Assembly (NCBI GenBank): GCA_009377865.1
Contig: WHTH01000021.1
Coordinates: 1-60,063 of the forward strand
Length of the DNA: 60,063 nt
Reading direction: 5' to 3'
Origin: Pseudonocardiaceae bacterium
Lineage (GTDB): Bacteria > Actinomycetota > Actinomycetes > Mycobacteriales > Pseudonocardiaceae
In this document: piece after piece, positions 12,377 through 22,327 of the stretch
How the letters are laid out: each line of letters starts with the position of its first letter
Position numbering within the stretch: position 1 is the stretch's first letter
The notes under the pieces: generated by a model
Told to the model about the DNA's origin: nothing
Seen by the model: the letters and a program-made list of their open reading frames with translations, nothing else
The model's database searches: none
Position numbers and translations under genes: made by a program

Positions 12377-14625
12377 ACCGGCGAGGACGGCCACCGTCTC
12401 CCCGCCACATCAACCGCCACTGGAAGGCCCGACGACGACCTGCGTACGGTGCCCTCAGACGGGCTCCAAGGACGAACGGGGGTGACAGACGGTGGAGGCC
12501 GGTTCCTCTCGGTGGAACGAGATCACCCCGTCCCCGCACCCGCATGAGCGTGCTGCGCTGGAGCACGTCCGTGATCTGCTGCCTGACCGCCACCCGTACC
12601 AGGCGTGGTCGAACTTCACCTTCACGTCCGATCAGGGCCACGTCCGCGAGGTCGACCTACTGGTGGCCGCGCCGACCGGGCTCTACCTGATCGAGATCAA
12701 GAACTTCCGGGGCCGGCTCACGAACCACAACGCGACGTGGGTGCTGCAGGGCGATCACAGCCGGCGGACGTTCGACAACCCACTCCCGCTGGCCGACCAG
12801 AAGGCCAAGGAACTGAAGGGGCTCCTGACCCGTGCAGCGGCCAGGGACCGGGGCATCCGTCCCCCCTTCATCCGAGCAGTGATCTTCCTCGCAGAGCCGG
12901 GCATGACCTGCGCGCTCGACACCGACCAGCGCCATGGCCTGTTCGGCCCCCAGGACGGGCGCCAGCTCGACCGGATCGGTGACGAGCTGCTGCTGGCGCC
13001 GGTCACCCACACCCCGCCGCAGCCGGAGTTCCTACGCGCATTACCGCGGCTGCTCGAACGGGTCGGCATCCACCGCACCCGCCGCAGCGTCACCGTCGGG
13101 CCGTGGCGGATCGAACCGCGCCCCTACGACCAGGGCCCCACCTGGCAGGACCACGACGCCGGCCGCGAGGACGTCGATACCGCCTACCGGCGAATCCGGA
13201 TCTACCTCTACGAGCGGGAGTCCGATCCGGACGCGCGGGAGTCGATCCGGCGCGCCGCGCAGCGCGAGTTCAGCGCAGCTCAAGGCATCCAGCATCCCGG
13301 CCTGCTCGTCCCGCAGGACCTGCATGACCACGAGATGGGGCCGGCGCTGGTCATCGAGCAGGAACGCGACGCGCAACGGCTGGACCACTTCCTCGCCCAG
13401 CACCGTGGCGCGCTGGACCTGCCGGCGCGGCTCGGCATGGTCCGCCAGCTCGCCGAGGCGGTCGGCTACGCGCACGAGCGGCGGCTGGTGCACCGCGCGC
13501 TGTCCCCCAGGGCAGTGGTGGTCGAGGGCGGGCCGGACGATCCGCGGTTGCGGGTCGGCGAGTGGCAGGCGGCCTCGCGCGGCGTGTCATCGTCGACGAC
13601 GCGGCACCGGGTCGTGCCGACGAGCCACGCGGGCCAGCACGTGGAAGCGGCAGCGGGGCCGTACCTGGCCCCAGAGTTCACCGCCGAGGCCGACGGCACC
13701 GTCGCCATCGACGTGTTCGGGCTCGGCGCCATCGCCTACCTGCTCGTCACCGGTCGTTCGCCGGCCGAGGGCCGGGCGCAGCTGATGGACCGGCTGGCCA
13801 CCGACGGTGGGCTGCACCCGTCAGCGGTCTCCGACACCGTCCCACCTGAGATCGACGCCCTCGTCGCGCTGGCGACCGCTCCGGTCGTCAACGATCGCTA
13901 CGGCGACGTCGAGGAGTTCCTCAACGATCTCGACGAGATCGACCGCCGCCCGGAGCCCGTCCCGGATGACCTCGACCCGTGGGACGCGACGGAGAATGCG
14001 GAGCTGCCGGACGGCTCGGTGGTGTTGCGGGTGCTGGGCACGGGCGCGACGGCGCGCGCGTTCCACGTTCGCCGGGACGGCCTGGACTCGGTGCTCAAGG
14101 TCAGTCGCAATGCGGCTGCCGAGGAGCGGCTCGACGACGAGGCCACCGCGCTGGAGGGGCTGCGCCACGACCACCTGGTGGTCCTCAAGCGCGGCGTGTT
14201 CCCGCTCGGGCCACGCCACGCCATCGAGATCGACCACGCCGGCGAGCGCACGCTGGCGCAGCTGCTGCGCCAGGATGGCGCGCTGCTGGCCGATCAGCTG
14301 CAGCGCTTCGGCAACCAGCTGCTCGAGGTGCTCGATTACCTGCAGCGCCACGACACCTTCCATCGCGACATCAAGCCGGACAACCTCGCGGTACGCACCC
14401 ACCCGAAGCGGGGCTCGTCACTGGTGCTGTTCGACTTCTCGCTGGCCGGCGCGCCCAGCAGTGACGTGCTTGCCGGTACCCACGGCTACCGCGACCCGTT
14501 CCTGGGTACCGACCGCCGCCCCACCTACGACGCCGCGGCCGAGCGCTACGCCGCGGCGATGACGCTGCACGAGATGGCCAGCCTGGAGCTGCCGGTGTGG
14601 GGAGGACGGCACCGACCCGCAGTTC

Positions 14626-15234
14626 GTGGAGCAGGTGAGGCTGTCCGCGGAGCTGTTCGACAGTGCCCTGCGTGAGCCGCTGTCGGAGTTCTTCCGGCGT
14701 GCGCTGCACCGCGATGCCGACCAGCGCTACGACTCCGTCGGCGCCATGCGCGAGGCGTGGCAGCGGGTCTTCGCCACGGTCGACGAGGAACGGCCCGCCA
14801 CCACGTCGTACTCGGACTCCGATGACCTCGCCGAGCAGCGCGACGAGATCGCGGAACGGGCGACCGGGGATACCGCGCTGGCCGCGTCAGGGCTGAGCAT
14901 GCGCGCGGTGGCGGTTGCCGAGCGACTCGACGCGGCCACCGTCGGCGATCTGGTGGTGATCCCCACCCGCACGCTGTGGCGGGCGCGCGGGCTTCCCAGG
15001 ACGACCCGTTCGGAGCTGGTGGCGCGCGCCGCGCAGTGGCGGCGTGCGCTGGCGAACTCCACTCCCGCTCGCGACGAGGTGCCGGCGGCGGCCGATGCGG
15101 AGCTGCTGACCCTCGACCAGCTGACCGCCCGGCTGATCCCGAAACCCTCCCGCCGCGACAGCACCGGCCCGGCGCTGACCCGCAGGACGCTCGGACTGCC
15201 CGACGAGGAGGGCAACCTGCCCGAGCAGCGCTGA
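14626..15234 (+). pseudogene. pglW: PglW middle fragment
   Basis: The frame downstream of the 14.6-kb frameshift covers the C-lobe end of the second kinase (LSEFFRRALHRDADQRYDSVGAMREAW) and a linker up to the TGA at 15232. The first in-frame ATG is 14626, but homologous reading begins about 8 codons earlier. No ribosome binding site supports independent translation. It is the middle part of the broken pglW. Confidence 0.75.
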
Positions 15235-15291
15235 CCGACCCGTACGGAGGTCGCCGCAGCCGCTGGCCTCACCCCCGGGCGGGTAGCGCAG

Positions 15292-16662
15292 GTGATCAGC
15301 GCGCGGCGGCCCGAATGGTCGGCCGACCCCGCGGTGAAGGCCGCGCGCGACGAGATCGTCGCTGCGTTGGAGGGCTTGAGCCGCGTCGCGGCGGCGACCG
15401 AGCTGACCGACCAGCTGCTGATGGCGCGGGGATGCGCCCGCGAGGACGACGCGGAGCGCCGCCGAGCCTACGGGTACGCGGTGCTGCGGGCGGTGGTCGA
15501 GGCCGACGCGATCGCCGACGTGCCACGGTTCGCGACGCGGCGCCACAGCGGACGGATGCTGGTCGCGCTGCAGGTCGGCGAGCAGGAGTCGCTGGAGACG
15601 CCTGGCGATGGGCTGCTGCTGGACTTCGCCGCCGCGCTGGCCGACGAGGCCGTCCGGCTCGCCGCGCTGGATCCGCTGGCGACCCCGGTCGCGGTGGTGC
15701 GGGCGTTGCGGACGGTTGCCGATCGCTTCGAGCTGATCTACTCCGAACGTCGGCTGGTACAGCTCGCGGCGGCCGGGACGGCAACGGTGCTGTCCAACGC
15801 ACGCCTCGAGCTCTACCCGCACGATCTCGATCCGGTGCGCGCGCTGCGGCTCGCGCAGGCCGGAACCGGGATACCGGCCGACGGGGTGGAATCACGATGG
15901 TTCGATTCCCGGGTGCGCGCCCGCTTCCCCGGGCTCGTCCCGCTACCCGAGGGCCGGGAGCTGGCCCGGCTGCTTGGTGAGTCGGGTGCCGAGCTGCGCT
16001 TCGACGGCGCTCGGTTCTTCCCCCCGGAGCGCCAGCCCACCGCCTACAGCCCGGTGCGCTCGTCCAGCTCGGTCGGTACCGCAGCCGGTCACAGTGGGAC
16101 GGCTGCGGCGGACGTCGGCAGCCGGCTGGCGCACGCCGCCGAGCACGGCGGCATGCGAGTCATCACCGTGCGCCGCTCCCGGTGGCTGCAGGGGCGCGCC
16201 CGCCTCGCCGCGACCCTGGACGTGCCGCTGCGCGATGCCGGGGCCGAGTTCGTCGTCGCGCTGCGGGCCGTCGCCGCCGAGCGCAAGATCCCCGATTTCG
16301 ACGTAGTGCGCCGCGCTGATGCGGCCGAACCGGGCAGCCGCGCGCACACCAACCTGCAGCGGGTGGTCGCGGCGGCGTTCGAGCGCCTGGAGCAGGACTG
16401 GTCGCGGTCCGGGGTGCTGGCGCTGGAGGGCCTGACCCCGTTGGGCCGCTACGCGGGAGGTCCGGCGCTGCTGGAGCGGCTCGCCGACCGGGCGCGGCAG
16501 GCCGGCCGAGAGGGCGGCCCGAGCACGCTGGTGCTGCTGTGCCCCGCGGAGGACGAGCGCGAGCATCCGCGCATCGGCGACCATGTCGTCGGGCTCGTCA
16601 CCACCGAGGAGTGGATCGTGGCCACCTCGGCGTGGCTCACCACCGACGCCGGTGCGGCGTGA
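15292..16662 (+). pseudogene. pglW: PglW C-terminal fragment
   Basis: In the same frame as the middle fragment, it continues after the TGA at 15232. Codons directly after the stop encode a helix-turn-helix (PTRTEVAAAAGLTPGRVAQV), then VISARRPEWSADPAVK onwards for about 456 residues. The GTG at 15292 is only the first available start codon and has no convincing ribosome binding site. The C-terminal part ends VATSAWLTTDAGAA, 28 bases before the stop of the convergent PIN gene. Confidence 0.7.
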
Positions 16663-16689
16663 CGCAGCGCGGGCGACCGACGCGCGTGA

Positions 16690-17235
16690 TCAATGGCGGA
16701 GCACCTCACCGGCAAAACGAGGCACGCCGGAGCGAGCCAGCCGGGCCATGAGGTCCGCAACCGTGGTCGGCTCGTGCTTGTAGCTGGCGGCCTGATCCTC
16801 AAGGCATTGCAGCGTGAGCTTCGGGTACAGGTCGAGTTGGTCCAACAGAAAGTCATCGGGATGCACGGCCACCAGGTCAAACGGCTCGAGAGCCGAAGTC
16901 GCGAAGTCCTTGAGGTTGAACGTCACGATGACCTCGGCACGCGCCCGCACCGCTGCGGCCAGCACGTGCCGGTCCTTCGGGTCGTTCGTCATAGCGGGCA
17001 CCAAGGCTTCGTACCCACTGACTTCGGCGTCCGGGAAGGCCTCCCGCATCCTGCCGATTCGCCGATCGACGGCTGCAACCTCTATCCCCACCTCGATGAG
17101 GTTGCGTCGCAGCTCCTCGAACACCCCCGCTGACCAGAGCGGTCGGTAAGTCCGGGCAGCCGCCAGCCGTAACGCTGTGTCCGTGAGGTAGGCAGGGAAC
17201 AGGACGCAGGTGTCGAGGAACGCGGGGAAGGCCAT
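16690..17235 (-). CDS. PIN-domain toxin
   Basis: A 181-aa PIN-like nuclease. Visible motifs are FLDTCVLFPAYLTDTALRLA (first Asp), WSAGVFEELRRNLIE (conserved Glu), MTNDPKDRHVLAAAVRARAE (NDPKDRHV with two Asp) and VIVTFNLKDF. This is the PIN subfamily with DTCVL-P and NDPKDRHV signatures that pairs with excisionase-type HTH antitoxins. Its start is 11 bases after the stop of the upstream antitoxin gene, so the two form an operon. The pair sits between pglW and the radical SAM cluster and may stabilise the island (inference). Confidence 0.85.
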   Translation of the reverse strand: MAFPAFLDTCVLFPAYLTDTALRLAAARTYRPLWSAGVFEELRRNLIEVGIEVAAVDRRIGRMREAFPDAEVSGYEALVPAMTNDPKDRHVLAAAVRARAEVIVTFNLKDFATSALEPFDLVAVHPDDFLLDQLDLYPKLTLQCLEDQAASYKHEPTTVADLMARLARSGVPRFAGEVLRH

Positions 17236-17246
17236 TACCCGGCCGC

Positions 17247-17711
17247 CTACTGCGGAGGCTCGAGAGTGGCTTCGTACAAACCGGCGTCACCGCCGTCGCG
17301 CGCCATCTCGTCAAGCGTCACTCGCCGGTCGTCACGAGTCGCCTGCTGGTACTCGACGACGTCGACGAGCAGGACCCGCCGATGACGACCACGCGTCGAG
17401 TACGGAATCTCGCCGGCCTCCAGGAGCCGGACGAGGGTTGGGCGGGAGATGCTGAGCAGGTCGGCAGCTTCCTGTGTCGTGAGCAGGGTGTTGTGCGGTG
17501 CAACCGTGATCGCCATGCCCTCGGCCATAGCTCGCACCACCTGGAGCAACACCTGACACACCTGCTCGGGCAAGGCGGTCTGCAATCCGCTGGGACCATG
17601 CAAGATCGCCGGTCCCTCCTGAGTCGCGGCAGTCAGCAACTGGACGAGATCCATCACTGCATGCCGGTCGTCCGGCGGGAGCACGGTCTGCTCGTGTGTC
17701 GCAGTCGTCAT
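17247..17711 (-). CDS. HTH (excisionase-type) antitoxin
   Basis: A 154-aa protein whose second half contains a MerR/excisionase-type helix-turn-helix (TTQEAADLLSISRPTLVRLL, then EAGEIPYSTRGRHRRVLLVDV). The acidic tail ends RDGGDAGLYEATLEPPQ and would contact the PIN toxin. The start is ATG 17711 with an excellent GGAGGTGA Shine-Dalgarno. It lies upstream of, and in an operon with, the PIN toxin. The pair should autorepress at its own promoter. Confidence 0.85.
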   Translation of the reverse strand: MTTATHEQTVLPPDDRHAVMDLVQLLTAATQEGPAILHGPSGLQTALPEQVCQVLLQVVRAMAEGMAITVAPHNTLLTTQEAADLLSISRPTLVRLLEAGEIPYSTRGRHRRVLLVDVVEYQQATRDDRRVTLDEMARDGGDAGLYEATLEPPQ

Positions 17712-17867
17712 GCTTGTCACCTCCGTAGCGAGGATATCCCATAAACGAAAAAGTCGAAACGCCCGTGACGCGGTGACTGGCCCAACGCCTCGACATGGCG
17801 ACCGGCTAGCCGCGAGCACTGACACCGACGGCTGGCCAAGCCATACGGTGCCCACCGCGTTCCAGGC

Positions 17868-17982
17868 TCAGTCGGACGAGTCCGCGTTGGGGGTGCGGTC
17901 GTGTTCGGCGCGGACGCGGGCGAGCCGGGTCGCGCCACCAGGCGGCGTGCTCGGGGTCGGTGAGTTCGTAGGTGTCGGGCAT
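17868..17982 (-). pseudogene. Possible broken small ORF
   Basis: From ATG 17982 the frame reads MPDTYELTDPEHAAWWRD. Shifting by one base near CGCGACCCGG gives RLARVRAEHDRTPNADSSD and a stop at 17868-17870. The length of 115 bases is not a multiple of three, consistent with a single indel. I do not recognise the family. Apart from this, the stretch 17712-18233 shows only the antitoxin promoter region and no gene I can support. Confidence 0.3.
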
Positions 17983-18233
17983 CAGGGTGTGGGGTCCTCG
18001 TCTCGCCGGGCGCTGCTACGGGTGAGCGGCCATTGAGCAGGGCCCTCATCACCGAGACGGTATCGCGGGGAATGGCCCATTCTGTGCGACGCTGGCGTCG
18101 ATGACCTGGGCGAACACCCCCGCCGGGCGTTCGGTGAGGCGGCACGTCTGTGCGATGGACCCGCGAGGGTGGGGAGGGACACAGCGGCTTGGCGCACTGA
18201 CCGTGACCCGGCCGCCCGGAAAGCGAGCCCACG

Positions 18234-19017
18234 ATGACCCGCACAGCCTCGCGCGCCACCGGCGCGTTCATCCGCCATGTCCGGCTGGAAGACGGCGCGG
18301 ACACCGGGCGGTATCCGTTCACGCTGCCCGTGGTGGCCCACCTCGCCCGCCGCGGCGGGCTGGATCTGTCGGCGCCGGTGACGTTCCTGGTCGGCGAGAA
18401 CGGCACCGGCAAGTCCACGCTGGTGGAGGGCATGGCGGTGGCGGCCGGGTTCAACCCCCGAGGGTGGGTCGCAGGCGTTCCGGTTCGCCACCCGTGCCAG
18501 CGAGTCCAGCCTGGGTGCTCACCTGATTCTGCGGTGGGCACGCAAGCCGCGCACCGGGTCCTTCCTGCGCGCGCGGAGTCGTACTACAACGTCGCCTCCG
18601 AGAATCGAACACCTCGACCGAGACCCTGGTTCGCCACCGCTGCTGCCCGCCTACGGCGGCACCTCGCCACACGAGCGTTCCCACGGCGAATCGTTCCTGG
18701 ATCTGGTGGTGCACCGGTTCGGCCCCGGCGGGCTGTACATGCTGGACGAGCCCGAGGCCGCGCTGTCGGTGCGGGGCTGCCTGGCGCTGCTGGCGCGCAT
18801 GGCCGAGTTGGCCGGGCAGGGCAGTCAACTGATCGTGGCCACGCACTCGCCGATCCTGCTGGCCCTGCCCGGTGCGCGGATCGTGGAGATCGACGAGGAC
18901 GGCATTGTCGAGCAGGTCGACTACGACGCCGCGCTGCCGGTGCGGCTGACCCGCGACTTCCTCAGCGCCCCCGAGAAGTTCCTGCGCCACCTGCTCGACG
19001 AGGACGACCCGCCATGA
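18234..19017 (+). pseudogene. AAA/ABC-type ATPase, disrupted by three frameshifts
   Basis: Reconstructed, this is about a 260-aa stand-alone P-loop ATPase. It has Walker A in [16 protein letters not shown] near residue 65, [20 protein letters not shown] in the middle, the Walker B/signature region [20 protein letters not shown], and the H-loop in [13 protein letters not shown]. The frame is lost three times: an extra C near 18460 (aacccccgag), two extra bases near 18570 (cgcgcgcgg), and one extra base near 18604 (gagaatcgaac). The start is ATG 18234 with GGAAAG upstream. Its stop overlaps the next ATG by 4 bases (ATGA), so it once headed an operon with the phosphotransferase. Confidence 0.75.
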
Positions 19018-19856
19018 CGCTGGCGATGGAAGCCTCCGACGCGACGTTCACCGCGTGGCAGCGGGGCAGCCTCGCCCATGCCGCCGAGCTGTTCGGCCTG
19101 GCCGTGCGCGGTGAGCCGGTGTTTGGATGGCGCCTCCGCAGTATCGGCACCTCCGCCACCGGGCCGGATGGGACGCGGTGGCTGCGAGTCGTCTCCGATT
19201 ACCCCGAATTCGCCTGCGGCGACGGGTGGACCGGCAACCTCGACGCGAACACACTGACCAGCCTGGCCACACCGCGCGTGTTGGACACCGCCGAGTGGGA
19301 CGACGACGGGCGCCGGCAGCGCGCCGAAGTCCTGACCCTGCTGCCCGGCCAGGTCATCTCGCGTGCGGACGTGCTGCACCAAGCGGCGGAGTTGCCCGAA
19401 CGCTGGTGGGCCGAGCTGCGTCGCACCCTCGAAACGCTGCGGGCCACCCCCACACAACGGGTACACGCCGATCAGGACCGCATCACCGGTCGCGCGCAAG
19501 CCGCCCTCGGGCACGATCTGCCGATCCGCCGGTGGGAGACCGTGCACGGTGACCTGCACTGGAACAACCTGCACGTTGACCCGTTCGGGCTCGTCGATTG
19601 GGAGCTGTGGGGCCGCGGACCCGCCGGGACCGACGCGGCCAGCCTGTACTGCCACAGCCTGCTGGTCCCGGACGTCGCCGAGCGTGTGTGGGCGGTCTTC
19701 GCCGACGTGCTCGACACCATCGACGGCCGGCTCGCTCAACAGGCGGTGGCCGCGAGGATGCTGCGCCGCATCGCCGGCGGCGATTACCCGGAGCTGGACG
19801 GCCCGCTGCGGCACCACCTCGCCGGCCTCACCAGGTCGAGTCCAGCGCGCCGGTAG
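19014..19856 (+). CDS. Aminoglycoside phosphotransferase (APH) family protein
   Basis: A 280-aa protein with the APH/choline-kinase catalytic loop [12 protein letters not shown] followed by [20 protein letters not shown] near residues 180-205. The N-terminal lobe is short and poorly conserved. The ATG at 19014 overlaps the ATPase stop. An in-frame frame extension to 18234 belongs to the broken ATPase and is not part of this protein. It converges on the radical SAM gene with a 29-base overlap of coding ends. The substrate is unknown; an antibiotic-resistance role should not be assumed. Confidence 0.82.
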   Translation: MTLAMEASDATFTAWQRGSLAHAAELFGLAVRGEPVFGWRLRSIGTSATGPDGTRWLRVVSDYPEFACGDGWTGNLDANTLTSLATPRVLDTAEWDDDGRRQRAEVLTLLPGQVISRADVLHQAAELPERWWAELRRTLETLRATPTQRVHADQDRITGRAQAALGHDLPIRRWETVHGDLHWNNLHVDPFGLVDWELWGRGPAGTDAASLYCHSLLVPDVAERVWAVFADVLDTIDGRLAQQAVAARMLRRIAGGDYPELDGPLRHHLAGLTRSSPARR

Positions 19857-20586
19857 ACGCGGTGGCGTGCTCGTAGTTGGGGCGGCACCCGCCTCGCGGG
19901 CCGCAGGGATGCCGGGTGCCCTGCGGCATACACGCCGGGCCGCAATTCGGTCCGCACTGCGGGTCGCACATCTTCGGCACGCCCGAGGCGCAGTGCCCGC
20001 AGACCTGGTCCATGCTTGCCCACTCGGTGCGGATGCCACGGCCAACCTGCCGCAGCCGGTCATAGCCCACCTCGGCCACGCCGAGGTCGGTCAGCTCGGC
20101 CATCGCCTGCTCCGCTCGCTGCCCGTCGCCGAGGTTCACCACGCCCACACGCAGCGGGATCGACCGGCGCACCGCCTCGGCGATGTTCGCCCTGGTTCGC
20201 GGGTGGCTGCCGGTCCGGCCCGTCACCGCCGCGTGCTGGGAGGCGTCGTCGGAGTAGTACGAGCAGGCCAACCGCACGCCGGGCTGGCCGAACGTTTCCC
20301 ACAAACGCGGCGTCACGTGCACCAGGTTGGAAAACACCTCCACCGCCAGCCCGCGGGCCACGGCATGCTCGACCAACGTCGCCAGATCCGGATGCAACGT
20401 GGGCTCCCCGCCGATGAACTGCACCATCCCCACGTCCAGCTCGGCGGCCTCATCCAGCACCCGCAGCCAGTCCGCACACGTCATCGACCCGTGCGAGGCG
20501 GCCGGGCCACTGTCGGCATAACAGTGCACGCACGCGAGCTGACACTTGCCCGTGATCTCCAGCCACAGAAACGACGTCCTCGGCAC
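19828..20586 (-). CDS. Radical SAM protein with C-terminal cysteine cluster
   Basis: A 252-aa radical SAM enzyme. The CxxxCxxC motif is in [16 protein letters not shown], followed by the glycine-rich SAM motif [15 protein letters not shown] and a TIM-barrel core. The C-terminus is very cysteine-rich ([30 protein letters not shown]), which suggests an auxiliary iron-sulfur cluster as in SPASM-type enzymes. The GTG start at 20586 has GGGAGG just upstream. It is convergent with the phosphotransferase and divergent from the XRE regulator. The substrate is not known. Peptide or small-molecule modification are both possible. Confidence 0.85.
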   Translation of the reverse strand: MPRTSFLWLEITGKCQLACVHCYADSGPAASHGSMTCADWLRVLDEAAELDVGMVQFIGGEPTLHPDLATLVEHAVARGLAVEVFSNLVHVTPRLWETFGQPGVRLACSYYSDDASQHAAVTGRTGSHPRTRANIAEAVRRSIPLRVGVVNLGDGQRAEQAMAELTDLGVAEVGYDRLRQVGRGIRTEWASMDQVCGHCASGVPKMCDPQCGPNCGPACMPQGTRHPCGPRGGCRPNYEHATASTGALDSTW

Positions 20587-20895
20587 ACCGGCCTCCCGAG
20601 CTCGATCAACACACCACGACCAGTGTTACCGCGACCACCTACACGGTCACTCGCCGGAAGCCGGAGGACAAGATGCCTCCGCGTAGTTCTTGCGGCGGGT
20701 CTGGTCGAGCATCACCCGCACGACCGGCGACGAGAGGCACCAGATCGCCCCACGAAGGCACGCGACAAGGGCGTGCGGGTGGGGCAACGACGGGGCTCAC
20801 GCAACACTCGCCGTCGGACGTGGCAGCACCTGAGCTCGAACACGATGCGCGAGAATGGCGTTGGTTAGTGTGTGAGGCAGGAGGCGAGGCACCCG
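20587..20895. other. Intergenic region between radical SAM and XRE genes, with a possible tiny ORF
   Basis: This divergent promoter region holds no clear gene. On the minus strand, codons at 20647-20712 encode a 21-residue peptide MLDQTRRKNYAEASCPPASG plus E, open upstream to about 20788. It could be a fragment or a small peptide gene; there is no strong ribosome binding site. Promoter elements for the XRE gene are not obvious. Confidence 0.25.
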
Positions 20896-22323
20896 ATGAC
20901 CGTCCCGTGGCTCCATCCGTCCGCCGTGCCGAGCGGCCCACCCGGTGATTCCACTGTCGGCGAGGTGCTGCGCTGGTGGCGGTACCGGGCAGGGATCTCG
21001 CAGCAGCAGGCGGCGCAGCGGCTGGCCACCACCCAATCCCGGCTGTCCAGGATCGAGACGGGGGGTCACGTCATCTGCGACGTCGGGGAGCTGCGCCGCA
21101 TCGCCTCCGTAATCGGGGTAGCGCCCGAGTGCTTCGGCGTCCTACCCGACAGCGAAGCGACCGCGACGACCGGCGCCGCCGAACGCAGCCAGCGCGAGTG
21201 GCGCCGAGTGCGACGCGAGCTCAACAGCCACCGCGCGACACTCGGGGACCTCGCGGCCGAGCTGTATCCCGATGCCACCCGGGTCGGCAGCACCGGGGTG
21301 CTCACCCGGCCGGGCTGGATGCCGGGTGAGCCTGTGGAGCTGGACCGGGTGAAGCTGCGGTGGTTGGACAGCGTCGATCATCCGGCGGTGATGGGCACCG
21401 ACCCGCGAGTGGCACATGTCCTGCCGTACTGCACCCAGGGTGGGCGCTACGACCGCTACTCCCGCGCGCTGCGCGATCTGGCCCGTCCGACGTTGCTCGA
21501 CAACCGCATCAGCTACCGACTCCTCGACGTCGCCTGGGGCGCCAACGGGGGTCAGCTGCGGTGTCACCACACCAGCTACTTCGACGTGCTCGACGTCTGC
21601 GAGGCCGTCGCGCACGAGTTCACGGCGGCCTGGCTCCGCGCCGGCCGCAAAGCGCCAGCGGTCAGCGCGCTGCCGTGGCGTCAATACCTCGGGGACGGCT
21701 TCGACCTCGCTGCTCGTCCGATGCTGCCCAGTATCAACACGCTGACCATCCGCAGGGATCCCGTCGACGGGCACCGGATCTACCTCCACCGGCGCGACGC
21801 GGCGTCGGTGGCTGCCGCCGGCGGCATGCTGCACGTCAGCCCAGCAGGAGCCTTTCAGCCGTCCTGCCTCGCGGTGGCGAACCCGGGCGCCGATTTCTCG
21901 CTGTGGCGCACGATCCAGCGGGAGTACTCCGAGGAGTTCCTCGGCCGCCCGGAGCACGACGGCAACTCCACCGAGCCGATCGACTACCGCGGCACCGAGC
22001 CGTTTCGCTCCCTCGACGACGCCCGGGCCTGCGGTGATCTGCGGGTGCACGTGTGCGGGGTCGTGCTCGAACCGTTGACGCTGTGGGTCGAGCTGTTGAC
22101 CGTCGCCGTGTTCGAGGCGCCGGTCTTCGACGAGCTCTTCGGGCCGATGGTCGACGTCAACGAGGAGGGCACCGCGGTGAGCACCGAGGCAGGCAACCTG
22201 CTGGCCGGTGTCCCGTTCTGCGCCGACACACTCGTGCGGCTGGCGGCCGAGCCGCTGTCCCCGGTCGCCCGCGCGCTGGTCGGCCTCGCGTGGCAGCACC
22301 GCTGGCTGCTGCTGGCAGGCTGA
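20896..22323 (+). CDS. XRE-type HTH regulator with a degenerate Nudix-like C-terminal domain
   Basis: A 475-aa protein. Residues about 20-75 form an XRE helix-turn-helix (VGEVLRWWRYRAGISQQQAA, then TTQSRLSRIETG). The middle part resembles other actinobacterial regulators of this length. Residues about 300-360 contain HVSPAGAFQPSCL and REYSEEFLG, which resembles a Nudix box lacking some acidic residues, so ligand sensing rather than hydrolysis is likely (inference). I chose ATG 20896 (MTVPWLHP) because GGAGG precedes it. An upstream GTG at 20872 is less likely. It is followed 4 bases later by the epimerase gene, probably in one operon. Confidence 0.8.
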   Translation: MTVPWLHPSAVPSGPPGDSTVGEVLRWWRYRAGISQQQAAQRLATTQSRLSRIETGGHVICDVGELRRIASVIGVAPECFGVLPDSEATATTGAAERSQREWRRVRRELNSHRATLGDLAAELYPDATRVGSTGVLTRPGWMPGEPVELDRVKLRWLDSVDHPAVMGTDPRVAHVLPYCTQGGRYDRYSRALRDLARPTLLDNRISYRLLDVAWGANGGQLRCHHTSYFDVLDVCEAVAHEFTAAWLRAGRKAPAVSALPWRQYLGDGFDLAARPMLPSINTLTIRRDPVDGHRIYLHRRDAASVAAAGGMLHVSPAGAFQPSCLAVANPGADFSLWRTIQREYSEEFLGRPEHDGNSTEPIDYRGTEPFRSLDDARACGDLRVHVCGVVLEPLTLWVELLTVAVFEAPVFDELFGPMVDVNEEGTAVSTEAGNLLAGVPFCADTLVRLAAEPLSPVARALVGLAWQHRWLLLAG

Positions 22324-22327
22324 ACGG

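Larger units (their letters stand above)
12492..16662 (+). pseudogene. pglW: BREX type 2 / Pgl protein kinase PglW, disrupted by a frameshift and a nonsense codon
   Basis: Joined, the three open segments give about 1390 residues, close to PglW (about 1500). Order: a NERD nuclease-related domain (VDLLVAAPTGLYLIEIKNFRG, residues about 50-75); a first kinase-like domain whose HRD motif is degenerate (LVHRALSPRAV), so probably a pseudokinase; a second kinase domain with an intact catalytic loop (FHRDIKPDN) and DFS in place of DFG; then a long C-terminal part with a helix-turn-helix. The start is GTG 12492 with GGGGG upstream. A one-base insertion in tggggagg near 14599-14605 moves the frame. Removing one G gives LPVWGDGTDPQFVEQ. 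A TGA at 15232-15234 interrupts before PTRTEVAAAAGLTPGRVAQV, where TGG (WPT) is the likely ancestor. As it stands PglW is probably not made in full. Confidence 0.85.

Noticed and set aside
19014-19856. Phosphotransferase as an aminoglycoside-resistance gene
   Set aside because: Only the catalytic loop is shared with APH enzymes. The context is a radical SAM cassette and there is no resistance-specific feature.
19363-20868. 501-codon plus-strand ORF across the phosphotransferase and radical SAM genes
   Set aside because: It is out of frame with both real genes, and its amino-acid composition is that of a GC shadow.
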